This document shows, in pieces, positions 1 through 6,915 of a DNA stretch of 32,677 nt. Within the stretch, counting starts at the first letter, position 1. Each line of letters begins with the position of its first letter. A model generated the notes under the pieces. That model did no database searches. It was not told where the DNA came from and was given only the letters and a program-made list of their open reading frames with translations. Both the position numbers and the translations under genes were made by a program. Source of the DNA: Clostridium celatum DSM 1785 (GTDB lineage Bacteria > Bacillota > Clostridia > Clostridiales > Clostridiaceae). The DNA lies in the NCBI RefSeq assembly GCF_000320405.1, contig NZ_KB291597.1, positions 1 to 32,677 of the forward strand, written 5' to 3'.

Positions 1-86
1 GAACTTGACTGAAATTCCAAATTTTAATTTGGCAAGTTGAAGTTACACACAGTGTACTCATTCGACGTAAGGAGAAGGAGTTTCTT
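1..86 (+). repeat. Structured intergenic repeat, copy A
   Basis: This stretch aligns without gaps to 6687-6772, with about 70 of 86 positions identical by eye. Two hairpins can be drawn. One pairs AACTTG with CAAGTT around CCAAATT/AATTTGG. The other pairs GTTGAA with TTCGAC around TACAC/GTGTA. Bases that differ in copy B mostly keep the outer stem of the second hairpin through G-U pairs, which suggests selection at the RNA level. The copy touches the window edge and may extend further left. I do not recognise the family, and the plus orientation is arbitrary. Confidence 0.6.
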
Positions 87-94
87 ATAAAATA

Positions 95-140
95 AAAAAA
101 AGCCTAGAGTTATTTTTATTGGGGGACAAATAACTCTAGG
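95..140 (-). terminator. Strong hairpin with a T-run on the minus strand
   Basis: CCTAGAGTTATTT at 103-115 pairs perfectly with 128-140 around a 12-nt loop that contains GGGGG. The run of A residues at 95-101 becomes a T-run after the stem on the minus strand, so this reads as a leftward intrinsic terminator. No leftward gene is visible between it and 303, so it may end a small RNA, or work rightward without a U-tract for a gene left of the window. Confidence 0.5.
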
Positions 141-182
141 ATAGGTGAAACGAAAAAATTAACTATCTACAAGTAATATAAT

Positions 183-220
183 AATCCTTAATTGTGTCAT
201 ATTAGTGACAATTAAGGATT
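183..220. other. Long AT-rich hairpin upstream of the acetyltransferase gene
   Basis: AATCCTTAATT pairs with AATTAAGGATT and GTCA pairs with TGAC, giving about 15 base pairs with a 2-nt bulge and a 6-nt loop. It could be a terminator for upstream transcription; the following TTATA is a weak U-tract. The rest of 141-303 shows no gene. Confidence 0.5.
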
Positions 221-303
221 TTATAAATTTCACTTAACATAAGAAAAAATAAAAGATATTATATTTTACACTATTAAATAGTATAAGAAAGGTATGAATA
301 TTT

Positions 304-750
304 ATGAAATTTGAGATAGTAAAATTCAATGAATTATCAGTTGATGATATGTATGAAATTGCAAAATCTAGATTTGAAGTTTTTGTTTGTGAGCAAGGAA
401 TTACTGAAGAACAAGATTTTGATGATAAGGATAAAGAATGTTATCATATAATGTTAAAGGAAAATGGAAGAATTGTTGCATATAGTAGAATTGTACCTAA
501 AGGTTTAGCATACGAATATACTTCTATTGGAAGAGTCTTAGTCCTTGAAAGTCATAGAAGAAAAGGGATAGCTCAAAAAATGATGAAATTTGCCTTAGAT
601 TTTATTAAAAATAATTTAGATGAAAATATAGTAGTTTTATCGGCACAAGAATATGTTAAAGATATGTATAGTAGTGTAGGATTTAAGGTTATTTCAGAGA
701 TTTATAATGAAGTTAATATTCCACATGTTAAAATGAAAATAGAATTATAA
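304..750 (+). CDS. GNAT-family N-acetyltransferase, ElaA-like
   Basis: The 148-residue protein has the usual length of small GNAT enzymes, which move an acetyl group from acetyl-CoA to an amine. The N-terminal FEVFVCEQGI followed by an Asp-rich stretch resembles the ElaA subgroup signature VFV-EQ...D-D. The acetyl-CoA loop is seen as SIGRVLVLESHRRKGIAQKM at about residues 74-93, and the IPHVKMKIEL ending also fits ElaA. The substrate is unknown. An AAGAAAGG ribosome binding site precedes the ATG. It is followed after 70 bp by an unrelated gene on the same strand and could be co-transcribed with it. Family assignment is good; cellular role is not known. Confidence 0.85.
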   Translation: MKFEIVKFNELSVDDMYEIAKSRFEVFVCEQGITEEQDFDDKDKECYHIMLKENGRIVAYSRIVPKGLAYEYTSIGRVLVLESHRRKGIAQKMMKFALDFIKNNLDENIVVLSAQEYVKDMYSSVGFKVISEIYNEVNIPHVKMKIEL

Positions 751-820
751 AATAAAGTATACAATAAAGGAAAAAGTACATATCCTATAGTATTAAAGTA
801 GTATATGTAAGGGGCTAAAA

Positions 821-1411
821 ATGATATATATTATAGGCTGTTGTCTAATTATAGCATTAATAACTTTAGGAATACTAGTTATAGTAAATAGATATGGAAA
901 TAGGCATATACGTAAGCTTAATGAACTACCTAAAGATTGTGATGTAGTTATTATTTTAGGTGCAGGAGTTAGACCAGATGGAAATCCATGTGATTTATTG
1001 GCTGATAGATTACAAACAGGAGTAAAAACTTATTTACTTGGATATTGTAAAAAAATTTTATTAACTGGAGATAATAGTGGTGAAGCTTACAATGAACTTG
1101 CAGTTATGAAAAATTGGATAATAAAAAATTATAATATTCCAGAAGAGAAATTGCTCATAGATAATATGGGGTTTTGTACTTATGATAGTATGAATAGGGC
1201 AAAAAATATTTTTAATGTTAAAAAAGCAATCATTTCAACCAATAGATATCACTTACCGAGAGCTATTTATATTGCTAAGAGGTTTGGTATTGAAGCATAT
1301 GGTGTGCCATCAGATTTAAGGCAATATGATAGGATGAAAAAATATAAAAGAAGAGAAAAATTAGCGCAAGTTAAAGATTTTTTTTTATGCCTTATAAAGA
1401 TAAATAAATAA
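821..1411 (+). CDS. YdcF/SanA-like membrane protein (DUF218)
   Basis: The 196-residue protein starts with one hydrophobic segment at about residues 2-22, probably a membrane anchor. The DUF218 fold follows: VVIILGAGVRPDG near the start, ILLTGDNSGEAYNE in the middle, then CTYDSMNRAKNIF and AIISTNRYHLPRAIYIAKRFGI. These match the SanA/YdcF family, whose E. coli member SanA is linked to envelope barrier function. The biochemical activity of the family is poorly defined. Start ATG follows a GGGG-rich ribosome site. A bidirectional hairpin terminator lies just downstream, so the unit ends here. Confidence 0.8.
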   Translation: MIYIIGCCLIIALITLGILVIVNRYGNRHIRKLNELPKDCDVVIILGAGVRPDGNPCDLLADRLQTGVKTYLLGYCKKILLTGDNSGEAYNELAVMKNWIIKNYNIPEEKLLIDNMGFCTYDSMNRAKNIFNVKKAIISTNRYHLPRAIYIAKRFGIEAYGVPSDLRQYDRMKKYKRREKLAQVKDFFLCLIKINK

Positions 1412-1420
1412 TATATTTTT

Positions 1421-1465
1421 AGAGGGAATATATATTGTTTTATGAAAAACATATATACTCCCTCT
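1421..1465. terminator. Bidirectional terminator between convergent genes
   Basis: AGAGGGA at 1421-1427 pairs with TCCCTCT at 1459-1465, extended by imperfect TATATA pairing inside. It lies between the ends of the rightward DUF218 gene and the leftward 88-residue gene, and both flanks are AT-rich. Confidence 0.6.
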
Positions 1466-1498
1466 ATACATATTTATAAATAGACTTTTATATTACAA

Positions 1499-1765
1499 TT
1501 AATTTCTATACCCATTTCCAGCACCTGTTTGTGCTTTTATTTGATGAAGATTAATTTTTCCTTTTATATTTGTTATTGCATTATATATTTTTTTAAATTT
1601 ATTTGAATTATTAGCTACAGCATTAACAATATTGTTATCGGAATGAATAGTAGTATGTTTATATCCATTTCCAGCTCCAGTTATAGATTTAATCTCATGT
1701 AAATTTAAAGTACTTCCGTATTTATTAAAAACTTCATTAATTTTTTTTGCTTTTATGTTTTCCAT
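1499..1765 (-). CDS. Unknown 88-residue protein with duplicated TGAGNGY module
   Basis: I do not recognise this family. The protein is two related halves. NLHEIKSITGAGNGYK at residues 21-36 and NLHQIKAQTGAGNGYR at 72-87 share 12 of 16 residues, and the preceding 12-13 residues of each half are also loosely alike. The codons of the two copies often differ at third positions (tta/ctt, act/aca, gga/ggt), so the amino acids rather than the DNA have been kept. No signal peptide or membrane segment is seen. The region before each GAG faintly resembles a double-glycine leader, but no peptidase-exporter gene is near. A perfect AGGAGG site precedes the ATG. It lies 76 bp downstream of the secreted Asp-rich gene and is probably in the same transcript. 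Confidence 0.7.
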   Translation of the reverse strand: MENIKAKKINEVFNKYGSTLNLHEIKSITGAGNGYKHTTIHSDNNIVNAVANNSNKFKKIYNAITNIKGKINLHQIKAQTGAGNGYRN

Positions 1766-1841
1766 AATATCCTCCTATAAATTAGAACTAAGTTTTTATT
1801 TTTAATTTTAATAGTATATTTTGAGTACTATGATTTTTTAT

Positions 1842-2243
1842 TTAATCATCATATCTATCATTATCATCGTACTGATCATCATCGTAGTAATCATAATTAT
1901 GGTCAATATCTATATCTAATCCAGAGTGTGATTCTTTTGCATCGATAATATGATCTATTATATCTTCATAAATATGTCCAAATTGAGTTTCCAATTCGTT
2001 TTCTAAAATATCATCCCATTTTTCACCGTTTTTATTATATAAATTTATTGCCCAATCCGAACCATATTTGTTATTTAAATAGTTTTCTATTTCTGATTTA
2101 ATATTGTTATTAATATTGTTATTTGCAGGTTGTACACCTATAGTTTTTGTAGTTAATTTACCGTTACTTGTTTTAGCCCAAGCTGTTATGCCAACTCCAC
2201 CGCATACTGCAGCTAATACTAAACCTATTATTAATTTTTTCAT
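1842..2243 (-). CDS. Secreted small protein with Asp/Tyr-rich tail, unknown function
   Basis: The 133-residue protein opens with a clear signal peptide: MKK, a hydrophobic core to about residue 20, and a likely cleavage after AWA near residue 23. A linker with Asn repeats follows. A central part at about 48-100 contains KYGSDWAINLYNKNGEKWDD, and the tail from about 108 consists almost only of Asp, Tyr, His and Asn. Such acidic tails can bind cations such as calcium, but that is inference. No catalytic motif is seen. GTGGAGG precedes the ATG. The upstream intergenic region holds three direct repeats that may control it and the divergent dehydrogenase gene. Confidence 0.75.
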   Translation of the reverse strand: MKKLIIGLVLAAVCGGVGITAWAKTSNGKLTTKTIGVQPANNNINNNIKSEIENYLNNKYGSDWAINLYNKNGEKWDDILENELETQFGHIYEDIIDHIIDAKESHSGLDIDIDHNYDYYDDDQYDDNDRYDD

Positions 2244-2268
2244 AATTTAAATTCCTCCACTTTTTTAT

Positions 2269-2310
2269 ATTACTAAATACAATTGTTATTTCGATTTTAG
2301 GTGCTTTTTT
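2269..2310. repeat. Intergenic direct repeat, unit 1
   Basis: This copy carries ATTACTAAATACAAT, then after about 16 nt TTTAGGTGCTTTTTT. It is the most diverged of three like-oriented copies in the 336-bp gap between divergent genes and lies about 25 bp before the start of the secreted-protein gene. Apart from these repeats the gap 2244-2579 shows only AT-rich sequence and the ribosome sites of the two flanking genes. Confidence 0.6.
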
Positions 2311-2330
2311 ATTTATAGACTTTATTAATG

Positions 2331-2377
2331 TTGTCGTTATTAAATACAATATTTAAATTTGATTTAGGGACCTTTTT
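2331..2377. repeat. Intergenic direct repeat, unit 2
   Basis: Carries TTGTCGTTATTAAATACAAT followed by GATTTAGGGACCTTTTTT. The first 20 bases are identical to those of unit 3. The shared core TAAATACAAT starts 67 bp after that of unit 1. Confidence 0.7.
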
Positions 2378-2455
2378 TAAAAAAATATAAAATTTTTATA
2401 AGTTTTTATATTTCTAAATAATAATTAGTTTTATATTTTTTTAGATTTATCTCTT

Positions 2456-2501
2456 TTGTCGTTATTAAATACAATATGTAATTTTAATTTAGGTACTTTT
2501 T
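2456..2501. repeat. Intergenic direct repeat, unit 3
   Basis: Carries TTGTCGTTATTAAATACAAT followed by AATTTAGGTACTTTTT, 125 bp after unit 2 and about 80 bp before the dehydrogenase start. The second half of the unit is also conserved (ATTTAGG then CTTTTT). Confidence 0.7.
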
Positions 2502-2579
2502 ATTATAGAAAATAAAAAAATTTAAATATTTGTTATAATAAGTATTAATGAAGAGTTTATTATAAATTTTGGAGGAAAC

Positions 2580-3365
2580 ATGATAGAGCTTAATAAAGAA
2601 GGGTATGTATTAATTACAGGTGCTAGCTCTGGCATAGGATATGAAATAGCAAAGCTATATGCGAGTGATGGATATAATCTAATATTGATTGCTAGAAATA
2701 TTGAAAAGCTAAAAGCTGTAGAAAATGAATTAAGTCAATACAATATAGAAATAAAAACTTTAAGTTTAGATATATCAAAGGATTCAGATATAAAAAAATT
2801 AATTAATTATATTGAAATAAATAAAATAATAGTTAGGATTTTAATAAATAATGCTGGAATTGGGTCATTTGGAGATTTTAAAGATATTAATTGGGAAAAT
2901 GAAGAGGCCTTAATAGACATAAATATAAAATCTTTAACTAGATTAACAAAATATTTTTTACCGAAAATAATAGGGGTAAAGGATGGAGGAATTTTAAATG
3001 TGGCTTCAACTGCTGCTTTTTGCTCTGGACCTAGGATGGCAGCTTATTATGCTTCAAAAGCATATGTACTTAATTTAACAGAAGCTATATATGAAGAGTG
3101 TAAAGAATATGGAATTAAAGTTTCATGTCTTTGTCCTGGTCCTGTAAAAACGTCTTTTCAAAGCAAGGCAGGAATTAATAAAAGTGAAAGTGCTAAAAAG
3201 TATTTAATGGATGCAGAAGAGGTTGCAAAAATTTCATATAAAGAATTTAAAAAAGGTAAACTTATTATAATTCCTGGGATTAAGAATAAATTATTGGTAA
3301 TGGGAAATAAGTTCTTACCAAGAAGTATTTCAAGAAAAATAATAATGAAAACTAATAAAAAATAA
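2580..3365 (+). CDS. Short-chain dehydrogenase/reductase
   Basis: The 261-residue protein is a classical SDR NAD(P)-dependent oxidoreductase. The nucleotide-binding TGASSGIG is at residues 13-20, NNAG at 90-93, the catalytic Ser at about 143, and the YxxxK pair at Tyr156/Lys160. CLCPGPVKT follows, as expected after the active site. Arg39, at the end of the second strand (IARN), would favour NADP(H). The substrate cannot be predicted; the closest general resemblance is to DltE/YqjQ-type cytosolic SDRs. The gene starts with ATG after GGAGG, and its stop at 3365 lies 11 bp before the next gene, so the two are probably one operon. Confidence 0.88.
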   Translation: MIELNKEGYVLITGASSGIGYEIAKLYASDGYNLILIARNIEKLKAVENELSQYNIEIKTLSLDISKDSDIKKLINYIEINKIIVRILINNAGIGSFGDFKDINWENEEALIDINIKSLTRLTKYFLPKIIGVKDGGILNVASTAAFCSGPRMAAYYASKAYVLNLTEAIYEECKEYGIKVSCLCPGPVKTSFQSKAGINKSESAKKYLMDAEEVAKISYKEFKKGKLIIIPGIKNKLLVMGNKFLPRSISRKIIMKTNKK

Positions 3366-3376
3366 TGGAGGATTTT

Positions 3377-4204
3377 ATGGGACATTTTGATGGATATTTA
3401 TTAGTTTCTGATATGGATGGAACACTTTTAAATAGCAAAGGAAAATTATCAGAAGAAAATAAGCGTGCTATTGAATACTTTGTAGATAATGGTGGACAAT
3501 TTACCTTAGCAACTGGACGTATGTTACCTTCTGTAAAAAGGCATATTCATAAACTAAAGGTCACACTACCTGTTATTATGTATAATGGAACTAAGATATA
3601 TGATTTTAGTAATGATGAAGTAATTTATGAGAAGTTTTTAGAAGAAGAAAGAAAAGAAATTATAGAAGTTGTTGCTAAGATAAATTCTAATGTTGGAATT
3701 GAAATATATAGTGATGAAGTAGTTTATATTTATAAATCATGTAAACAAACTGAGAGATTTACTAATTTAGGCTATAATGTAATTTATGAAGTTGATGAAA
3801 GTATTTTTGAAAAAAAGTGGACTAAGGTATTAGTAGTAGGAGATAAGAAAGAGTTAGATTTTGTAGAAAATTATTTAAAAGAAGTTTATGGTGATAAAGA
3901 TATTGTAAGAAGTTCTTCTATATATTTAGAAGTAATACCAAGAAATATATCTAAAGGACAAGCACTTCAAGAGTTAATAAAATTCAAGGAAATAGAAAAT
4001 TTTAAGATAGTAACCGCTGGAGATAATATGAATGATGTGGAGCTTATAGAAGTGGCACATTATGGATTTTGCATAGGTAATGGAAGCGAAGAGTTAAAGA
4101 AAAAAACAAAATATATAACTCCAAGTAATGATGAACATGCTATTGAATTTATAATAAGATGGATAGAAAATCAATTAAAATATAATAATATAGGTAATAG
4201 GTAA
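3377..4204 (+). CDS. Cof-type HAD-superfamily phosphatase
   Basis: A HAD-like hydrolase of about 275 residues. Motif I DMDGT lies near residue 12 with the nucleophile and acid/base Asp pair, TLATGR follows as motif II, Lys at KGQAL is the likely motif III, and GDNMND is motif IV. The long cap inserted between motifs II and III is typical of the Cof/YbiV class, which dephosphorylates sugar or cofactor phosphates. I place the start at the ATG at 3377 because GGAGG at 3367-3371 sits 5 nt ahead of it; the in-frame ATG at 3365 overlaps that ribosome site. A hairpin terminator follows. Confidence 0.88.
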   Translation: MGHFDGYLLVSDMDGTLLNSKGKLSEENKRAIEYFVDNGGQFTLATGRMLPSVKRHIHKLKVTLPVIMYNGTKIYDFSNDEVIYEKFLEEERKEIIEVVAKINSNVGIEIYSDEVVYIYKSCKQTERFTNLGYNVIYEVDESIFEKKWTKVLVVGDKKELDFVENYLKEVYGDKDIVRSSSIYLEVIPRNISKGQALQELIKFKEIENFKIVTAGDNMNDVELIEVAHYGFCIGNGSEELKKKTKYITPSNDEHAIEFIIRWIENQLKYNNIGNR

Positions 4205-4240
4205 TAATTTAATTAAGATCTCATAATATATTTTAAAAGT

Positions 4241-4283
4241 AAAACCTCTAAATCATAAAATGAAATAGAGGTTTTCTTTTTTT
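4241..4283. terminator. Bidirectional terminator
   Basis: AAAACCTCTA at 4241-4250 pairs with TAGAGGTTTT at 4266-4275 and is followed by CTTTTTTT. The A-rich left flank makes it usable in both directions, serving the HAD gene and the leftward ABC operon. Confidence 0.85.
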
Positions 4284-4314
4284 ATATAAATAATTGTATT
4301 ATTACATATAAGGA

Positions 4315-5499
4315 CTAATTTCTAAAAATAACTTCTTCTTTTGAGAACATATACTTAGCAAAAAGAATAGATGAAACTACATATAATATATGCCATATAA
4401 CAACTATTAAAATATGTTGAACATTAAAAATTCCAACCATGAACTCTTTCATTAAACAAACTGCATTTGCTACGGGAATATTGAAGAATACAAGTTTTAT
4501 ACTTTTAGCATCCATCATCATTGGAAGGTACGATAAAAGCATTGTTGGGATCATAACTCCTGAAAGATAAGTTCCAGCTTCTTTTGATGAACGAGCATAA
4601 AGACTTATGGCCATTTGTAATGCAGATAATGTTACTAATAAGAATAAGGATATTCCTATAATACCTAAGATTGCTGTTGGAGTAAGAGAAATTTCAAGAC
4701 TACCCCCATAATTCATAAAACTATTCATTGAAAATACCATTGCAATCATATTAACAATAAGGGTTAAGAATGAGATAGAACAAAGAGCTACAATTTTACC
4801 CCAAAGAATAGAACTTCGTATAGCTGGTGTAGATAAGAGTGGTTCAAAAGTACATCTTTCTTTTTCTCCAGCTCCTAAATCTGCTGCCATTGCTAAAGTT
4901 GAAGATACCATAAATATTACCAATAAGCTTGGAAGCATACTTAACATAATAGTTCCAAATCCATTATTTTCACTAGAATCAGTATTAATTCCGGATTTAA
5001 CTTCAATTTGAAATGGATTTAAAACTGAAGCATCAAGACCATTAGCTATCAGTTTAGATTCTACTAGTGAGTATTTATAATTTTCAAAAATACTGGATAG
5101 TAATTGACTTGCCATAAGTGATTTATTTGATTCTTCATCATATAATATTTGAATTGTAGATAAGCTATTATTTGAGGAGTTTTCAGGGAAGTTTTCAGGA
5201 ATTACTATAATAGCTTGAATATCTCCATTTTTTAAAGCATCTTTATTGTTATTAACATTAGGAGTTTTAATATTAGGTTCATTTAATAATAATAAAGCTA
5301 TATCAGAGTCTAAATCTCCTTCAATAACAATATTAATTTCTTTTTGAACATCATTTTCCATGTCAGTTACCGCAGATGAAATAAATTTAAACATTACAGG
5401 ATATAATATTATTGGAAGCAATATTGTGAATAGTATAGCTTTTCTATCTCTAAAAATATCTAATAGTTCTTTTTTTAGAACAGTCAAAAAATTATTCAT
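4315..5499 (-). CDS. natB: ABC-2 type permease, NatB-like
   Basis: About 394 residues. There is one N-terminal membrane segment (about 22-40), then an extracellular region of roughly 130 residues, then about five membrane segments in the C-terminal half. GAGEKERCTFEPLLSTPAIR, on a cytoplasmic loop, is the signature of the NatB/ABC-2 sodium-efflux-type permeases. With the ATPase encoded just upstream it would form an exporter; sodium is the best-known substrate for the B. subtilis pair, but the substrate here is inferred. A first ATG at 5505 lies only 2 nt from AGGAGG, while the ATG at 5499 has 8 nt, so I prefer the latter. The gene overlaps natA by 8 bp, which implies translational coupling. 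Confidence 0.82.
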   Translation of the reverse strand: MNNFLTVLKKELLDIFRDRKAILFTILLPIILYPVMFKFISSAVTDMENDVQKEINIVIEGDLDSDIALLLLNEPNIKTPNVNNNKDALKNGDIQAIIVIPENFPENSSNNSLSTIQILYDEESNKSLMASQLLSSIFENYKYSLVESKLIANGLDASVLNPFQIEVKSGINTDSSENNGFGTIMLSMLPSLLVIFMVSSTLAMAADLGAGEKERCTFEPLLSTPAIRSSILWGKIVALCSISFLTLIVNMIAMVFSMNSFMNYGGSLEISLTPTAILGIIGISLFLLVTLSALQMAISLYARSSKEAGTYLSGVMIPTMLLSYLPMMMDAKSIKLVFFNIPVANAVCLMKEFMVGIFNVQHILIVVIWHILYVVSSILFAKYMFSKEEVIFRN

Positions 5500-6223
5500 T
5501 AACATTACCTCCTATTAGTTGTAAGAAAACTTCTTCTAAATCGTCATTGTTGTATTTAAGTTTTAATTCTGAAATAGTACAATTTTCTAAAAGCTTACCT
5601 TTATTAATAATAACAACCCTATCGCAAAGTTTTTCTACTTCTTTCATAGAATGGCTTGAAAATAATATTGTCTTATTTTCTTCTTTGCATTTTAAAATAA
5701 AATCTTGAACTATTCTGCTAGCACTTACATCAAGACCTGTAGTTGGTTCATCAAATAACATTACAGATGGAGTATGAACTATAGATCTAGCTATTGAAAT
5801 TTTTTGCTTCATTCCCCTAGAATATTTTCCAACAGGATTATTTATATATTCCTCCATACCAAAACTTTTAGATAATTCATGGATTTTTTTATTAGATTCT
5901 TCTTTAGTCATTCCATATAAGTCTGCAAAGTATTTTATATTTTCTTTTCCGCTTAATCTTTCATAAAGACCAACATCACCACCAAAAAGAATTCCAATTT
6001 CTTTTCTAACCTTTTCAGGATCTTTAGCAGCATTTATATTATTTACTATAATTTCGCCACTAGATATTTTTAACATGGTAGAAATCATTCTTAAAGTTGT
6101 AGTTTTACCGGCTCCATTTTCACCTAAAAGGCCAACAATTTCACCGGGAGAAACAGTAAAAGAAATAGAATCTACAGCAGTAGTCTTTTTGAATTTTTTA
6201 CTTACATTATTTAATACAAGCAT
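5492..6223 (-). CDS. natA: ABC transporter ATPase, NatA-like
   Basis: The 243-residue protein has all ATPase motifs: Walker A GENGAGKTT at residues 34-42, the signature YSRGMKQK near 138, Walker B VMLFDEPTTGLD near 155-166, and the H-loop SSHSM near 190. The protein belongs to the DrrA/NatA/CcmA-like branch that works with ABC-2 permeases. It is first in the leftward operon and overlaps the permease gene. GGGGGA precedes the ATG. The 176 bp up to the car promoter show no other gene. The assignment to sodium export rests on the neighbour and on family resemblance only. Confidence 0.88.
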   Translation of the reverse strand: MLVLNNVSKKFKKTTAVDSISFTVSPGEIVGLLGENGAGKTTTLRMISTMLKISSGEIIVNNINAAKDPEKVRKEIGILFGGDVGLYERLSGKENIKYFADLYGMTKEESNKKIHELSKSFGMEEYINNPVGKYSRGMKQKISIARSIVHTPSVMLFDEPTTGLDVSASRIVQDFILKCKEENKTILFSSHSMKEVEKLCDRVVIINKGKLLENCTISELKLKYNNDDLEEVFLQLIGGNVNE

Positions 6224-6399
6224 ATAAATGTCCCCCTTTATTTTTATAAAAATATGAATAAAAATTCAAATGCATTGAATAATTATACAAATAGATGTAT
6301 AATTTGGATAAGAATATTATAAAGTAAATTTATGTAAAATAAAACAAAATTCGTACTATTCCCATAATAAAGAAAAGAAAAACTATGTTAATTTTGCTC

Positions 6400-6428
6400 T
6401 TGACAGATATTGGGGGAGAATATAGAAT
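6400..6428 (+). promoter_or_regulatory. Sigma-A promoter of the car leader
   Basis: TTGACA at 6400-6405 and TAGAAT at 6423-6428 are spaced by 17 bp. Transcription should start near 6435, ahead of the PyrR-like loop. This is the best promoter in the 692-bp gap 6224-6915. Confidence 0.8.
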
Positions 6429-6483
6429 AATATCAAATAGATATTAAACTAAAAAATTTTAAGTTAAAAAGTACACTTTAAAT

Positions 6484-6499
6484 TGGTCCAGAGAGGCCA
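6484..6499 (+). promoter_or_regulatory. PyrR-binding RNA loop
   Basis: TCCAGAGAGGCC at 6487-6498 matches the UCC-GNGAGGY core of PyrR-binding loops in Bacillus pyr leaders. TGG at 6484-6486 pairs with CCA at 6497-6499, and CC pairs with GG around AGAGA, which reproduces the bulged hairpin. It stands upstream of carA, whose product feeds pyrimidine synthesis, as expected for control by PyrR with UMP. The ribosome site of a small reading frame begins only 2 nt after the hairpin. Confidence 0.8.
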
Positions 6500-6516
6500 G
6501 AAAGGAGTATGTAGGT

Positions 6517-6627
6517 ATGTTATACGTAAATTTAAATAACAATAGTTACATAGTAAAATTATCAAAAGAGTTTTCTAAAAATGATTTTAAATATTATAAG
6601 GATAGTATGGAGAGATTTACCAAATAA
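6517..6627 (+). CDS. Possible 36-codon leader reading frame of the car operon
   Basis: An ATG follows AAAGGAG by 9 nt and opens a 36-codon frame beginning MLYVNLNNNS and ending MERFTK. Its stop at 6625-6627 falls inside the loop of the downstream terminator, and its last third encodes the 5' arm of that terminator. No family is recognised. A ribosome reading to the stop would cover the terminator stem, so the frame may be a regulatory leader rather than a functional peptide. The position of the PyrR-like hairpin just before the ribosome site would let PyrR block its translation. Translation is not proven. Confidence 0.5.
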   Translation: MLYVNLNNNSYIVKLSKEFSKNDFKYYKDSMERFTK

Positions 6628-6653
6628 TCATCTCCTTACTATCCTTTTGTTTT
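6598..6653 (+). terminator. Attenuator terminator of the car leader
   Basis: AAGGATAGTA-T-GGAGA at 6598-6613 pairs with TCTCC-T-TACTATCCTT at 6631-6646, with one T-T mismatch and a 17-nt loop, followed by TTGTTTT. This is a strong intrinsic terminator about 100 nt after the PyrR-like loop and 270 nt before carA. Confidence 0.85.
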
Positions 6654-6686
6654 AAATAAGATTCTAAATCTATGATTTAGTTAATC

Positions 6687-6772
6687 GAATTTGAATGAAA
6701 CTCAAAACTTTAATTTGGTTAGTTGAAGTTACACAATGTGTATTCATTTAATGTTAAGAGAAGTAGTTTCTT
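6687..6772 (+). repeat. Structured intergenic repeat, copy B
   Basis: About 81% identical, without gaps, to the copy at the window start. The second hairpin is kept: GTTGAA pairs with TTTAAT and TACAC with GTGTA, though the first hairpin is weaker. It lies between the car attenuator and carA. AGTTTCTT at its end could pair with AAGAAGCT about 13 nt later. A short CTAAATC/GATTTAG hairpin stands just before it. From 6773 to 6915 I see only AT-rich sequence and the carA ribosome site. Confidence 0.6.
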
Positions 6773-6915
6773 TATTTAAAATTACAAGAAGCTTTTATGG
6801 GGTGTATTTTTAGCAAGACGTATATTAAGGGAGTATATATAAATAAAATTAGAACAATAGAAGTTTTAAAACCTAAAATATATATTTCAATACATAAAAT
6901 TTAGGAGGGCTAGGA

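Noticed and set aside
1499..1765. Class II bacteriocin
   Set aside because: The GAG sites are not true double glycines, the duplicated module is unlike known bacteriocins, and no immunity or export gene is adjacent.
3365..3376. Start of the HAD phosphatase at the ATG at 3365
   Set aside because: This ATG overlaps the ribosome site GGAGG that serves the ATG at 3377, and it has no site of its own.
5500..5505. Start of the permease at the ATG at 5505
   Set aside because: AGGAGG lies only 2 nt ahead; the ATG at 5499 has normal spacing.
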